Position numbers and translations under genes: made by a program
DNA from: an uncultured Brachybacterium sp.
Lineage (GTDB): Bacteria > Actinomycetota > Actinomycetes > Actinomycetales > Dermabacteraceae
Direction: 5' to 3'
Assembly (NCBI RefSeq): GCF_947500705.1
Contig: NZ_CANMSY010000011.1
Location: 1-64,000 of the forward strand
Length of the DNA: 64,000 nucleotides
Shown: positions 1 to 8,403 of the stretch, piece after piece
Numbering within the stretch: position 1 is the first letter of the stretch
Layout of the letters: each line of letters opens with the position of its first letter
Notes under the pieces: model-generated
The model's database searches: none
The model's input: the letters and a program-made list of their open reading frames with translations, nothing else
What the model was told of the DNA's origin: nothing

Positions 1-362
1 CGAAGGCGCCGGGGGCGGTGCTGGCGTGGCGGAACGCGTGGGAGGACTTCATCCCGTTCCTGGCGTTCACGCCCGAGATTCGGAAGGTCATCTACACGAC
101 CAACCAGATCGAGTCGATCAACTACCAGCTCCGGAAGATCACCAAGACGAGGGGCTCATTCCCCTCGGACGAAGCGGCGATCAAGCTGGTCTATCTGGGG
201 ATCCGGAACATCGAGACTCACCGCGGTGGAGAGCTCGGCACCGGGACCCAGGGATGGCATCAAGCCCTCAACGCTTTCGCCGTCCAGTTCCCCAACAGAC
301 TCCCTCTCTGACCATCCGGCAGAGAGGCCGATCGACCGGTCCCTTACACAGAAAACTTGACA
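1..362 (+). mobile_element. 3' end of an IS256-family insertion sequence
   Basis: The segment holds the end of a transposase gene (3-311) and about 50 bases of terminal sequence. The sequence around 344-358 (CTTACACAGAAAACT, followed by TGACAC) is AT-richer than its surroundings and looks like the inner part of an IS256-type terminal inverted repeat. The exact end is uncertain within about 10 bases. It is placed here because the TnsB-like reading frame on the opposite strand stops resembling its family at about position 366. The other end of the IS lies outside the window, so the target duplication cannot be seen. Confidence 0.7.
3..311 (+). CDS. IS256-family transposase, C-terminal fragment
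   Basis: This is the last ~102 codons of a mutator/IS256-type DDE transposase; the reading frame is open to the left window edge, so the gene is cut by the window and not necessarily broken. The hallmark block TTNQIESINYQLRK is present at 92-133. Its glutamate is the family's third catalytic residue, and it is followed by the usual aromatic/basic C-terminal helix region ending in FAVQFPNRLPL. The enzyme catalyses cut/copy-out transposition of the element. Its base composition is like that of the host. A full-length member would be about 400-420 residues. Confidence 0.85.
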   Translation, partial: KAPGAVLAWRNAWEDFIPFLAFTPEIRKVIYTTNQIESINYQLRKITKTRGSFPSDEAAIKLVYLGIRNIETHRGGELGTGTQGWHQALNAFAVQFPNRLPL

Positions 363-365
363 CCT

Positions 366-1214
366 CCTCGGACGCAGGACCAGCCCCAGGATGCACCGTG
401 AGTACAGGTCCATCGCCACCGTCAGCTCCGTATTGATCCACCGGCCCGTGACCGGCTCCATCGCGAACACGTCCAACGGAGTGGAATCGAGGACGACGAA
501 CTGGCCCGGCCGATCGGCTCGCAGTCGGCCGAGCACCCCCTGGGGCCGCTCAGCCACCGAGCGCCGCTGCTTCGCTGCGCCGAAGGTGTACCGACCCTTG
601 TCCAACTCGCGAAGGCGTTCGTAGGCGACCGTCTGCGACGGGATAGGAGACCCGGGGTGACGCTCGAGGTAGAGCGCGTTCGTCCTGCGAAGCACGGTGC
701 GCATGGTGGGGTTCGAACGGTTCGTGAATGAGTCGAGTATCTCACGGCAGGTCTGGTCCCATTCCGGGGCGACCGCGCGACGGGATGGCTGGAACAAGCG
801 GGAATCGGCCAGACCAGCCAGGCCTCGCTCGGCGTACCGGCTCGCGCGACGCCTGGCGGAACGCGCCGAGATCGCCAGTTTCACCGCTGCCTCCTCGTAG
901 CGGTGCTCCAGCGGCACGTCACTGACGGTCAGGACGAGCTCGCTGTAGACCGCGGCTTCGGACTCGATACGAGCTCGTTGAGCGCCGGTCAAACTGGCGA
1001 GGATGACCGCGTCAAGTTCGGCGTGCGGGCTGTCATCATGGAAGGGCTCGTCCAGCGGTCGAGCAACGCCCACCAGCGCCGGCGCGTGAACGCGCACGTA
1101 GCGGTCGGCCGACTGCAACAGCACTGTGGACCCATCGATCTGCACGACAGTCCAGGCCGCGCCCTCGTACCAGAGGCGTGCCCCTACCGATGTATCCAGG
1201 CTCTCCGTAGTCAC
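366..1214 (-). pseudogene. TnsB-like (Mu/IntB-type) transposase truncated by the IS256 element
   Basis: The gene starts with GTG at 1214, overlapping the TnsA-like gene by 4 bases (GTGA). Residues ~100-210 look like the helix-turn-helix DNA-binding region of TnsB/MuA-type transposases. Residues 240-282 begin the RNase H-like catalytic core: VVLDSTPLDVF supplies the first catalytic aspartate (D243), followed by the family strand AMDLYSRCILG. After about residue 282 the frame runs into IS256 terminal sequence and finally stops at 156 in antisense transposase DNA. The second Asp and the Glu of the DDE triad are therefore lost, and the product cannot be a working transposase. Confidence 0.8.
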
Positions 1215-1948
1215 ACCATCACCCCAGCCGTGCGTCTAAGGATCGTCTCGGCGTTCGCGGGACGATGCAGATCGATCGCGACTTCGCCGGACCACACCAG
1301 TGCGAAAACCGCCACGCGCCACATGCTCTCGTCGCAGGTCACAGGCCAGCGGGCAAGAACCTTGCCCAGAGTGGTCTCTGCCCCATCCAGTCTTGCCCTC
1401 GCTTCCGTCAGGCACTCGTCGGGCACTCGTCTGGGCCGTCGACCGACGGCGAGAAGCTTGATGTTTCGCAGCACGATGGGGTCGCCGCCAGTGAAGACCT
1501 CGTAACGCCAACCCTTTTCGCGACAGAGTCGACGCGTCCACTCGAACTGGGCTCGGACCCGCGGCTTCTCGAGGAACGCAGCGGGCTTCACGTCGACGAC
1601 CGTCGGTGTGCCGTCATCATTGATCAGCAGCAGGTCAGGCACGTGCTTACGGAGGCCACCACCGTCGCGGCCCGTGACCTGGAATGGCTGCGTACAGATG
1701 CTGGTCACGGCCGGATTGAAGTCCGCGAGCCATAGCCGATCCAGCTCCAGCAAGCTCTCGTAGACCAGCGTCTGATCGTTGGTAGCGGTCCAGAACAGGC
1801 CTGGGTAGCTTCGTTGGCCCCGGTAGGTCGGTGGCACGCGCACGGGTAGGCCCTCAACAATCAGATCGGCACGTGCTTCCTCCCACGTCGTCGCGACCTC
1901 GTCGCCGGCGACGGTGCAGTACCGGAGGAACACCTCGCGTCCGCCCAC
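1211..1948 (-). CDS. TnsA-like heteromeric transposase endonuclease subunit
   Basis: This 245-residue protein resembles the TnsA endonuclease of Tn7-type elements, which nicks the 5' ends of the transposon while TnsB joins the 3' ends. The restriction-endonuclease-like fold is suggested by a conserved acidic helix (ESLLELD, ~64-70), HVPDLLLIN (~102-110, catalytic Asp) and VVDVKPAAF (~117-125, D-x-K). The C-terminal part would be the winged-helix domain. Start GTG at 1948 gives the full N-terminus; an internal GTG at 1933 is possible. The gene is intact but its partner tnsB is broken, and no tnsC, tnsD/tniQ or cargo is visible here, so the element is probably immobile unless complemented. Confidence 0.75.
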   Translation of the reverse strand: MGGREVFLRYCTVAGDEVATTWEEARADLIVEGLPVRVPPTYRGQRSYPGLFWTATNDQTLVYESLLELDRLWLADFNPAVTSICTQPFQVTGRDGGGLRKHVPDLLLINDDGTPTVVDVKPAAFLEKPRVRAQFEWTRRLCREKGWRYEVFTGGDPIVLRNIKLLAVGRRPRRVPDECLTEARARLDGAETTLGKVLARWPVTCDESMWRVAVFALVWSGEVAIDLHRPANAETILRRTAGVMV

Positions 1949-1964
1949 AGGTCCATCGTGCCCG

Positions 1965-2034
1965 TCTGACAGATGCGCCGGAAATCTGACACGCGCTGGC
2001 CAAGAAACCCGGAACTGGCCAACTTGTCCCGGAA
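1965..2034. repeat. putative TnsB-type transposon end with paired direct repeats
   Basis: Just outside the TnsA-like gene are two copies of TCTGACA 20 bases apart (1965-1971, 1985-1991). They are followed by two tandem copies of a 19-20 bp motif, CTGGCCAAGAAACCCGGAA (1996-2014) and CTGGCCAACTTGTCCCGGAA (2015-2034). Repeated transposase-binding sites inside the end are typical of Tn7/Mu-type elements. The outermost boundary probably lies between 2034 and 2072, because an intact chromosomal promoter begins at 2072. The assignment is inferred from position and repeat structure. Confidence 0.5.
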
Positions 2035-2071
2035 CCTACAGAAGTGTCTTGCATCACATTCCCCACTCTCG

Positions 2072-2097
2072 GGAATGAACCTGGCCAGGTCGAAGTT
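2072..2097 (+). promoter_or_regulatory. SigH/SigR-type promoter of dnaK (distal)
   Basis: GGAAT (2072-2076), then 18 bases, then GTT (2095-2097). This matches the GGAAT-N18-GTT consensus of actinobacterial thiol/heat-stress sigma factors (SigR in Streptomyces, SigH in mycobacteria and corynebacteria). The -10 GTT lies on the first bases of the first HAIR operator, so HspR bound there would block this promoter. The same arrangement occurs at clpB. Confidence 0.65.
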
Positions 2098-2115
2098 GAG
2101 TCTGATGTGCTCAAG
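2095..2115. promoter_or_regulatory. HAIR operator 1 (HspR-binding inverted repeat)
   Basis: GTTGAGT-N7-GCTCAAG, close to the HspR-associated inverted repeat consensus CTTGAGT-N7-ACTCAAG. It overlaps the -10 of the distal promoter. HspR bound with DnaK as co-repressor is known to repress dnaK operons at such sites in Streptomyces and mycobacteria. Confidence 0.8.
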
Positions 2116-2131
2116 TTCAGTGACACTCGGA

Positions 2132-2160
2132 TTGACAACGTCGATCCGGAGTTTTCTACT
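2132..2160 (+). promoter_or_regulatory. housekeeping-type promoter of dnaK (proximal)
   Basis: TTGACA (2132-2137), a 17-base spacer and TCTACT (2155-2160) give a good vegetative sigma-factor promoter, with a predicted start near 2167 and an 85-90 base leader to dnaK. The -10 overlaps the second HAIR operator, so HspR binding should occlude RNA polymerase. Confidence 0.7.
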
Positions 2161-2179
2161 TGAGTGCGTACAGCTCAAG
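2159..2179. promoter_or_regulatory. HAIR operator 2 (HspR-binding inverted repeat)
   Basis: CTTGAGT-N7-GCTCAAG, with thirteen of fourteen arm positions matching the HAIR consensus. It covers the -10/transcription-start region of the proximal dnaK promoter. Confidence 0.85.
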
Positions 2180-2253
2180 TCTTGCCGCCGGCCCCGACGG
2201 TCGGCAGTGCACGAACCCGTTGCGGCGCATCCGTCGCAGAAAGGCAGGCACCC

Positions 2254-4113
2254 ATGTCCCGTGTCGTCGGAATCGACCTCGGTACCACCAACTCCGCCGT
2301 TGCCGTCCTCGAGGGTGGCCAGCCCACCATCATCGCGAACGCCGAGGGCTCCCGCACCACCCCGTCGGTCGTGGCCTTCTCCAAGCAGGGTGATGTCCTC
2401 GTCGGCGAGGTCGCCAAGCGCCAGGCCGTCACCAACGTCGACCGCACCATCGCCTCCGTCAAGCGCCACATGGGCACCGACTGGAGCCAGGAGATCGACG
2501 AGAAGAAGTACACCGCGCAGGAGATCTCCGCCCGAATCCTCGGCAAGCTGAAGAAGGACGCCGAGTCCTACCTGGGCGAGGCCGTGACCGATGCGGTCAT
2601 CACCGTCCCCGCCTACTTCTCGGACTCCGAGCGTCAGGCCACCAAGGACGCCGGCACCATCGCGGGCCTGAACGTCCTGCGCATCATCAACGAGCCCACC
2701 GCAGCGGCACTCGCCTACGGCCTGGAGAAGGGCAAGGACGACGAGCAGATCCTGGTCTTCGACCTCGGCGGCGGCACCTTCGACGTGTCCCTGCTCGAGG
2801 TGAGCAAGGACGAGGAGGGCTCGACCATCCAGGTCCAGGCCACCGCCGGCGACAACCGCCTCGGCGGCGACGACTGGGACCAGAAGGTCGTGGACTGGCT
2901 GGTCTCGCAGGTCAAGAACAAGGACGGGGTGGACCTGTCCAAGGACAAGATCGCCCTGCAGCGCCTGAAGGAAGCCGCTGAGCAGGCCAAGAAGGAGCTC
3001 AGCGCCTCGACCTCCACCAGCATCTCGCTGCAGTACCTGTCGATGACCGAGAACGGTCCGCTGCACCTGGACGAGAAGCTCACCCGGGCCCAGTTCGAGG
3101 ACATGACCTCGGACCTGCTCGAGCGCACCAAGGCACCCTTCCACCAGGTCATCAAGGATGCGGGCGTCTCCGTCTCCGACATCGACCACGTGGTCCTCGT
3201 CGGCGGCTCCACCCGCATGCCGGCCGTCACCGAGGTCGTCAAGGCCCTCACCGGTGGCAAGGAGCCCAACAAGTCCGTGAACCCCGACGAGGTCGTCGCC
3301 GTCGGCGCCGCGCTCCAGGCCGCGGTCATCAAGGGTGAGCGCAAGGACGTCCTGCTCATGGACGTCACCCCGCTCTCCCTCGGCATCGAGACCAAGGGCG
3401 GCGTGATGACCAAGCTCATCGAGCGCAACGCGGCCATCCCCACCAAGACCTCCGAGGTCTTCTCCACCGCCGAGGACAACCAGCCCTCCGTGGCGATCCA
3501 GGTGTTCCAGGGCGAGCGTCAGTTCACCCGGGACAACAAGCTGCTCGGCACCTTCGAGCTGACCGGCATCGCCCCCGCGCCGCGCGGCATCCCGCAGGTC
3601 GAGGTCACCTTCGACATCGACTCCAACGGCATCGTGCATGTGACCGCCAAGGATCGCGGCACCGGCAATGAGCAGTCCATCCAGATCACCGGCGGCTCCG
3701 CCCTGTCCGATGAGGACATCGACCGCATGGTGAAGGACGCCGAGGAGCACGCCGCCGAGGACGAGGAGCGCCGCAAGAACGCCGACGCCCGCAACACCCT
3801 CGAGCAGCTCGTCTACCAGGGCGAGAAGCTGCTCAAGGACAACGCGGACAAGATCCAGGACGGCGACAAGACAAAGGCCGAGGACGCCATCAAGGAGTCC
3901 AAGGACGTGCTGGCCAAGGAGGACTCCTCGACCGAGGACCTCGAGGCCAAGCGCGACTCCCTCAACGAGGCGCTGCAGGCCGTCGGCACCGCGATCTACT
4001 CGCAGGCCGAGGGTGCGGAAGGTGCCGAGGGCGCTTCCGAGGACGCTGCCGGTGCTGACGATGACGACGTGGTCGACGCCGAGATCGTGGACGAGGACGA
4101 GGAGAAGAAGTGA
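2254..4113 (+). CDS. dnaK: molecular chaperone DnaK (Hsp70)
   Basis: This cytoplasmic ATP-dependent chaperone binds exposed hydrophobic peptides and works with DnaJ and GrpE. The 619-residue product has the Hsp70 phosphate-1 motif GIDLGTTNS (6-14), the phosphate-2 motif FDLGGGTFD (~169-177), the adenosine-binding [10 protein letters not shown] (~314), a beta-sandwich substrate domain and an acidic tail ending DEDEEKK. The start at 2254 is chosen because it begins [10 protein letters not shown], the usual N-terminus, after an AGAAAGGCAGG ribosome site; a longer in-frame reading upstream runs through the HAIR operator and is not credible. It is first gene of the dnaK-grpE-dnaJ-hspR operon, controlled by the promoters and HAIR sites at 2072-2179. 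Confidence 0.98.
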   Translation: MSRVVGIDLGTTNSAVAVLEGGQPTIIANAEGSRTTPSVVAFSKQGDVLVGEVAKRQAVTNVDRTIASVKRHMGTDWSQEIDEKKYTAQEISARILGKLKKDAESYLGEAVTDAVITVPAYFSDSERQATKDAGTIAGLNVLRIINEPTAAALAYGLEKGKDDEQILVFDLGGGTFDVSLLEVSKDEEGSTIQVQATAGDNRLGGDDWDQKVVDWLVSQVKNKDGVDLSKDKIALQRLKEAAEQAKKELSASTSTSISLQYLSMTENGPLHLDEKLTRAQFEDMTSDLLERTKAPFHQVIKDAGVSVSDIDHVVLVGGSTRMPAVTEVVKALTGGKEPNKSVNPDEVVAVGAALQAAVIKGERKDVLLMDVTPLSLGIETKGGVMTKLIERNAAIPTKTSEVFSTAEDNQPSVAIQVFQGERQFTRDNKLLGTFELTGIAPAPRGIPQVEVTFDIDSNGIVHVTAKDRGTGNEQSIQITGGSALSDEDIDRMVKDAEEHAAEDEERRKNADARNTLEQLVYQGEKLLKDNADKIQDGDKTKAEDAIKESKDVLAKEDSSTEDLEAKRDSLNEALQAVGTAIYSQAEGAEGAEGASEDAAGADDDDVVDAEIVDEDEEKK

Positions 4114-4790
4114 TGACCGAGGGCCAGAGCACTCCTGAGGACCGCGAGCGGCCTGAGGGCGAGCCGAGGTTCTCCTTCACCGACAAGCGCAAGGTGAACC
4201 CCGAGGACGGCTCCGTCCGTCCCTCGGGGTCCACCCCCGCGGCGGAGGGGCAGGGCGGCACCGACCCGGTCGACCCCTTCGACGCCGAGGCTGCGGCGCT
4301 GTTCGATCAGGCCGCCCAGGGCGGGGAGGACTCCTCGCTCCCGGCCGACGCCGGACGCGTCGCCGAGCTCGAGGGCAGGGTCACCGAGCTCTCCGAGCAG
4401 CTCAAGCGCGAGCAGGCGGAATACGTCAACTCGCGGCGGCGCATCGAGGGTGCGGCGGAGGTGAGCAAGGACGCGGCAGTGGCTCGCGTCCTCGGCTCGC
4501 TGATCGGCGTGCTGGACGACGTGGAGCTGGGCCGCCAGCACGGCGACATCGTCGAAGGCACCCCGTTCCACTCGATCGCGCAGAAGCTCGAGGAAGTCCT
4601 CGGTTCGCATGGCCTCACGCGCTTCGGCGCCGTGGGGGAGCCGTTCGACCCTAACCTCCACGAAGCCCTGCTGCACGAGGACGCCGACGACGTCGAGACC
4701 AACACCATCTCGATCGTCATGCAGCCCGGCTACGCGATGAACGAGCGGATCCTGCGTCCGGCCCGGGTCGGTACCCGGGGCCCCGCCTGA
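4113..4790 (+). CDS. grpE: nucleotide exchange factor GrpE
   Basis: GrpE releases ADP from DnaK and acts as a thermosensor of the chaperone cycle. Residues ~1-85 are a disordered, acidic, proline-rich extension typical of actinobacterial GrpE. Residues ~86-225 hold the coiled-coil helix (ELEGRVTELSEQLKREQAEY), the four-helix region and the beta-domain ending in VMQPGYAMNERILRPARV, the family signature. ATG at 4113 shares a base with the dnaK stop (TGATG), implying translational coupling; an in-frame GTG at 4110 is the alternative start. The C-terminus is unusually short after the signature. Confidence 0.95.
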   Translation: MTEGQSTPEDRERPEGEPRFSFTDKRKVNPEDGSVRPSGSTPAAEGQGGTDPVDPFDAEAAALFDQAAQGGEDSSLPADAGRVAELEGRVTELSEQLKREQAEYVNSRRRIEGAAEVSKDAAVARVLGSLIGVLDDVELGRQHGDIVEGTPFHSIAQKLEEVLGSHGLTRFGAVGEPFDPNLHEALLHEDADDVETNTISIVMQPGYAMNERILRPARVGTRGPA

Positions 4791-4907
4791 CCCTCGTCAC
4801 CCCCTGAGGCGGTGCGGTGCCCGCTGGTCGTCACGACCGGCGGGCCCGCCCCCTCTCTGCACTTCACACAGCACCAGCATCACCCACGCTCCCGGAAGGA
4901 GACGCAC

Positions 4908-5927
4908 ATGTCCCAACAGGACTGGCTCGACAAGGACTTCTACGCGGTCCTCGGCGTCTCCAAGGACGCGAGCGCCCAGGACATCAAGAAGGCCTACCGC
5001 ACCCTGGCCCGCAAGTACCACCCCGACCACCACCCCGACGACGCGAAGGCCGAGGAGAAGTTCAAGAGCATCGGCGAGGCCTACTCGGTCCTCAATGATG
5101 AGGAGCAGCGCCAGCAGTACGACGCGATCCGGGCCATGGGCTCCGGTGGTGCGCGCTTCTCCGCCGGCCAGGGCGGAGCCGGCGGGGCCGGATTCGAGGA
5201 CATCTTCTCCTCGATGTTCGGCGGCGGTCACCCGGGCGCTCGGCCCGCCCCCGGCGGCGGTGCCGGGAACCCCGACATCGACGACCTGCTGAAGATGTTC
5301 GGCGGCCAGGGCGGTGGCTTCGGTGGTGGCGGTTTCGGCGGCGGGGCCCCCGCTGGCTTCGCGCCGAACCGCGCCCCCGCGAAGGGCTCCGACACCTCCG
5401 CCCGCACCCGGGTCAGCTTCCGCGACGCGGCACTGGGCACCGATCTGCGCCTGACCGTCGACGGCCGCACCATCACCACCCGCATCCCCGCCGGGGTGCA
5501 CGACGGGCAGAAGATCCGCCTGCGCGGCAAGGGCCGCCCCGGACCCGGCGGCGCACCCGCCGGTGACCTGCTGCTGACCCTCGACGTCGAGGAGCACCCC
5601 GTGTGGAGCGCCGACGGTGCGAACCTGCGCATCACGGTGCCGATCTCCTTCGACGAGGCGGTGCTCGGCACCACGCTGGCGGTCCCGCTGCTCGACGGGG
5701 AGTCCGTCTCCGTGAAGGTCCCGCCCGGCACGCCGTCCGGTCGTACCCTGAGGGTGCGGGGCAAGGGACTGGTCACCACCAAGAAGACCGGCGATCTCCA
5801 CGTCACCGTGCAGGTCGCGGTCCCCACCCACGTCGACGGCGCGGCGAAGCAGGCGATCGAGGACCTGCGCGCGGCATTGGCCGACGAGGACCCTCGCGCC
5901 GGCCTCGCCGAGGCCGCGGCCCGCTGA
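4908..5927 (+). CDS. DnaJ-family co-chaperone lacking zinc fingers (type II, CbpA-like)
   Basis: This J-protein delivers substrate to DnaK and stimulates its ATPase. The J-domain is residues ~8-70 with the essential HPD at 38-40. A Gly/Phe-rich linker covers ~80-155 (repeats such as [12 protein letters not shown]), and the C-terminal peptide-binding domains span ~170-330. No CxxCxGxG zinc repeats occur, so this is CbpA/DnaJ2 type, not canonical DnaJ, although it occupies the dnaJ slot of the dnaK operon. The start at 4908 follows a GGAAGGAG ribosome site and gives [17 protein letters not shown]; the earlier in-frame start lacks a ribosome site and homology. The 117-base gap after grpE shows no obvious terminator. 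Confidence 0.93.
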   Translation: MSQQDWLDKDFYAVLGVSKDASAQDIKKAYRTLARKYHPDHHPDDAKAEEKFKSIGEAYSVLNDEEQRQQYDAIRAMGSGGARFSAGQGGAGGAGFEDIFSSMFGGGHPGARPAPGGGAGNPDIDDLLKMFGGQGGGFGGGGFGGGAPAGFAPNRAPAKGSDTSARTRVSFRDAALGTDLRLTVDGRTITTRIPAGVHDGQKIRLRGKGRPGPGGAPAGDLLLTLDVEEHPVWSADGANLRITVPISFDEAVLGTTLAVPLLDGESVSVKVPPGTPSGRTLRVRGKGLVTTKKTGDLHVTVQVAVPTHVDGAAKQAIEDLRAALADEDPRAGLAEAAAR

Positions 5928-6043
5928 GTTCCCGACCGCTCAGCAACCGCCGGCTGCGCACCCGAGCCGGTCGAGCAGCCGCTCTGAGAACGCCGACCTG
6001 AGAACGCACCCGCCCGCTGCATCGCTTCGGAAGGAGCATCCCG

Positions 6044-6484
6044 ATGGCTTCCTCGCACCGCCTCGATGACCGCGCCCCGGTCTTCGTGATCTCGGTCGCG
6101 GCGGAGCTGTCCGGGATGCACCCGCAGACCCTGCGCCAGTACGACCGGCTGGGGCTGGTCGTGCCGCAGCGCACCCGGGGACGCGGCCGCCGCTACAGCC
6201 CCCGTGACGTCGTCCGCCTCCGGGAGGTCCAGACGCTCTCCCAGGATCAGGGCATCAACCTCGCCGGCATCAAACGCATCCTCGAGCTGCAGGACGAGGT
6301 CAGCGAGCTCGAGGGCACGCTCGAGAGCGTCCGCGAGAAGCTCGGCGCGATGACCCCCGCCCAGCGGCGCGTGTTCTCCGCCGACCGGGATGGCGAGATC
6401 AGCGCCCTGCGCCGTGGTGAGCGTCCCCGGCGGCGCAGCAGCGGCAGCGCGCTGGTGGTCTGGCGACCTACGCGTCGGTCCTGA
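6044..6484 (+). CDS. hspR: heat-shock repressor HspR (MerR family)
   Basis: HspR binds HAIR sites and represses dnaK, clpB and itself; DnaK is its co-repressor, so repression is lifted when DnaK is titrated by unfolded protein. The 146-residue product has the MerR-type winged helix (FVISVAAELSGMHPQTLRQYDRLGL, split as residues ~14-38, and RRYSPRDVVRLREVQ, ~49-63) and a coiled-coil dimerisation helix (~70-112), followed by a basic tail. Ribosome site GGAAGGAG precedes ATG 6044. Three matching operators in the window (2095, 2159, 42883) support the call. Its 3' end overlaps the convergent glycosyltransferase gene by 17 bases. Confidence 0.95.
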   Translation: MASSHRLDDRAPVFVISVAAELSGMHPQTLRQYDRLGLVVPQRTRGRGRRYSPRDVVRLREVQTLSQDQGINLAGIKRILELQDEVSELEGTLESVREKLGAMTPAQRRVFSADRDGEISALRRGERPRRRSSGSALVVWRPTRRS

Positions 6485-7658
6485 CCTCAGAAGCGCCGCG
6501 CTGCGGCAGCATGCCGGCGAGGCGGTAGATCTCCTGCAGCTGCAGCGCCACCTGCGCCAGGTCCACCCCTTCCGCGGCCTGCCGCCCGGCAGCGGTGAGA
6601 TCGTCGAGCTCGCCGGCGAGCAGCGCGGAGAGCTTCCGGGCGACCCGGCCCGCGAACTCGGGCCCGTCCCCGGCGACCTGGTGCGTGAGCACCCCATCGG
6701 GCATCGCGTCGCGGTACAGCGGGATCCCGCGCACCAGGGTCGGGATCTCGGCGGCCAGCGCCTCCCAGAGCACGATCCCCTCGGTCTCCTCCTTGGTGAG
6801 GAAGACGAAGACGTCGGCCCCGGCATAGGCCTCCCGCAGCCGTTCCGCGTTCACATATCCGGGGAACAGCGCATTGGCCGGGGCGCTCGTCAGCGCCCGC
6901 TGGACCTCCGCGGTCAGCAGCCGAGGGTCCGTGCGCCCGTACCAGACGAAGCTCACCTCGGGCAGCTGCCGGGCGACCTCCACCCAGTCCAGGATCCCCT
7001 TGCGCACCAGGTGCATGCCGACGCTGATCACCACGGGAGCATCGGCGGAGAGCCCGAGCCCGTCTCGCAGCCTCGCCCGGGCCGCCGGATCCGCCCGGAA
7101 GAAGCTGGTGTCCACGCCGTTGGACAGCACCTTGATCGGTGCCGAGATCCCGTACTTCGGGGCGGAGACGAGCTCTCGCGAGTAGCCGCTGGGAGTGATC
7201 ACCACGTCACCGCGCCGATACAGGTGCGCGATCCAGCGCCGGAACAGGGGAGCGAGCTGATTCGACCCCGTGAAGGAGTCCCGGAAGTCCTCCTCGGTGG
7301 AGTGGGCCCACACCAGCACCGGGCGCCGCCATAGTCGTGCCCAGTGCGCCAGCACCGGAGTGTCCGGAAAGGGGGTGTTCAGATGCACCACGTCGAAGGG
7401 ACGCAGGGGAGAGGTGACCACCTGGTGCCCGAGCGAGCGCACCGCTGACTCCTGATGACGCATCGCGGCCCCGATGCCCGACTCCCGGGCCAGGCCCGTC
7501 AGGCCGCGGGGCATCAGCACCCGCAGCGGCTCGTCCGGGTGCCGGTCCCCGCGCGGCCCACCACCGGGGAGCACCGCGCGGGCGAGCTGGTCCAGGCGGC
7601 GCAGGGCACGGCCCCGGAGATGGTCAGGGCGCCGCAGGGCGCGAGATCTCATGAACAT
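6468..7658 (-). CDS. GT4-family glycosyltransferase (GT-B fold)
   Basis: This 396-residue GT-B retaining glycosyltransferase probably acts at the cytoplasmic membrane face. The N-terminal acceptor domain contains VVHLNTPFPD and the WAHSTEEDFRDSF segment; GVDTSFF follows the linker. The C-terminal donor domain has VISVGMHLVRKG and the E-x7-E motif in EETEGIVLWEALA, which contacts the nucleotide sugar. A good ribosome site (GGAG, 7 bases before ATG) supports the start. The overall form resembles second-step glycolipid glycosyltransferases of the LafB type, but sugar and acceptor cannot be read from sequence. It follows the VTT membrane protein and another GT4 gene, so the three probably act on one lipid-linked product. 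Confidence 0.8.
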   Translation of the reverse strand: MFMRSRALRRPDHLRGRALRRLDQLARAVLPGGGPRGDRHPDEPLRVLMPRGLTGLARESGIGAAMRHQESAVRSLGHQVVTSPLRPFDVVHLNTPFPDTPVLAHWARLWRRPVLVWAHSTEEDFRDSFTGSNQLAPLFRRWIAHLYRRGDVVITPSGYSRELVSAPKYGISAPIKVLSNGVDTSFFRADPAARARLRDGLGLSADAPVVISVGMHLVRKGILDWVEVARQLPEVSFVWYGRTDPRLLTAEVQRALTSAPANALFPGYVNAERLREAYAGADVFVFLTKEETEGIVLWEALAAEIPTLVRGIPLYRDAMPDGVLTHQVAGDGPEFAGRVARKLSALLAGELDDLTAAGRQAAEGVDLAQVALQLQEIYRLAGMLPQRGASEVRTDA

Positions 7659-7689
7659 GTCGTGGCTCCGTTCACCAGTGCAGGAGGGA

Positions 7690-8403
7690 TCACCAGGGCA
7701 GGAAGCGCATCACGAGCGCGCTGACGCCGAGTCCGTAGGCGATCAGGGCCCAGGGCTTGCACAGCAGGATGATCCAGACGTACGTGCGCCACCGCATCCT
7801 GGTGGTGCCGGCGACATAGCAGAGCAGGTCGTCAGGGGCGATGGGCAGCGCGATCGCGGTGGCGAAGGCGCGTGTGAAGTGGGGGCTGCGGGTCCAGCCC
7901 AGGAACTTCTCGACCGTGCGCGGGCGGAAGAGCCGCTCGATGAGCGACAGGCCGAGGTGCCGGGCGATCAGGAAGTTCAGCATCGAGCCGGCGGAGACCG
8001 CGAGGTAGTTGAAGAGCGTGCCGTCGACCGCGCCGAACAGCACGGGGCCGGCGAGCACCAGCAGTCCGCCGGGCACGATCGGGAACACCACCGAGGCGAC
8101 GGAGACCACCAGGAAGACGATCGGGCCCCAGGCGCCCAGGGAGTCGATGAAGGCCTGCAGGTTCTCGAGCGACTGCAGCACCCCGGTCTGCAGCCCCCAC
8201 CAGATCAGACCGACGCTGAGGCCCAGCCCGAGCAGCGGGGAGAACCGCGCGGCGATCCGCAGCGGATCCCGGCGTGGGCGATCCTCCAGCAGAGCTGCCT
8301 GCGCGAGCATCAGGGCCGGTGGAGAGTGCAACGCGGCCGGGACCGCCGGTGCCGTCGGGCGGACGGTCTGCGCCACGGGGATGCTGTCGGTGGCGGTGCT
8401 CAT
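7690..8403 (-). CDS. TVP38/TMEM64 (VTT/DedA-superfamily) membrane protein
   Basis: This 237-residue polytopic protein has a disordered ~50-residue N-terminus, then hydrophobic segments at ~55-72, 88-125 (including the re-entrant family motif PIVPGGLLVLAGPVLFG), 130-145, 180-195 and 212-230. VTT-domain proteins are linked to lipid scrambling or proton-coupled transport; specific function here is unknown. Its ATG overlaps the stop of the upstream glycosyltransferase by 4 bases (ATGA), so the two are translationally coupled. Placement between two GT4 genes suggests a role in flipping or supplying a lipid carrier for a glycolipid (inference). Confidence 0.8.
   Translation of the reverse strand: MSTATDSIPVAQTVRPTAPAVPAALHSPPALMLAQAALLEDRPRRDPLRIAARFSPLLGLGLSVGLIWWGLQTGVLQSLENLQAFIDSLGAWGPIVFLVVSVASVVFPIVPGGLLVLAGPVLFGAVDGTLFNYLAVSAGSMLNFLIARHLGLSLIERLFRPRTVEKFLGWTRSPHFTRAFATAIALPIAPDDLLCYVAGTTRMRWRTYVWIILLCKPWALIAYGLGVSALVMRFLPW

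Noticed and set aside
1211-2050. CRISPR-associated transposon
   Set aside because: Only TnsA- and TnsB-like genes are seen. There is no TnsC, TniQ, Cas gene or array, and tnsB is broken.
1861-3750. 629-codon open frame on the minus strand opposite dnaK
   Set aside because: It is an antisense shadow, low-complexity (Gly/Leu/Asp/Val), and spans the dnaK promoter and transposon end.
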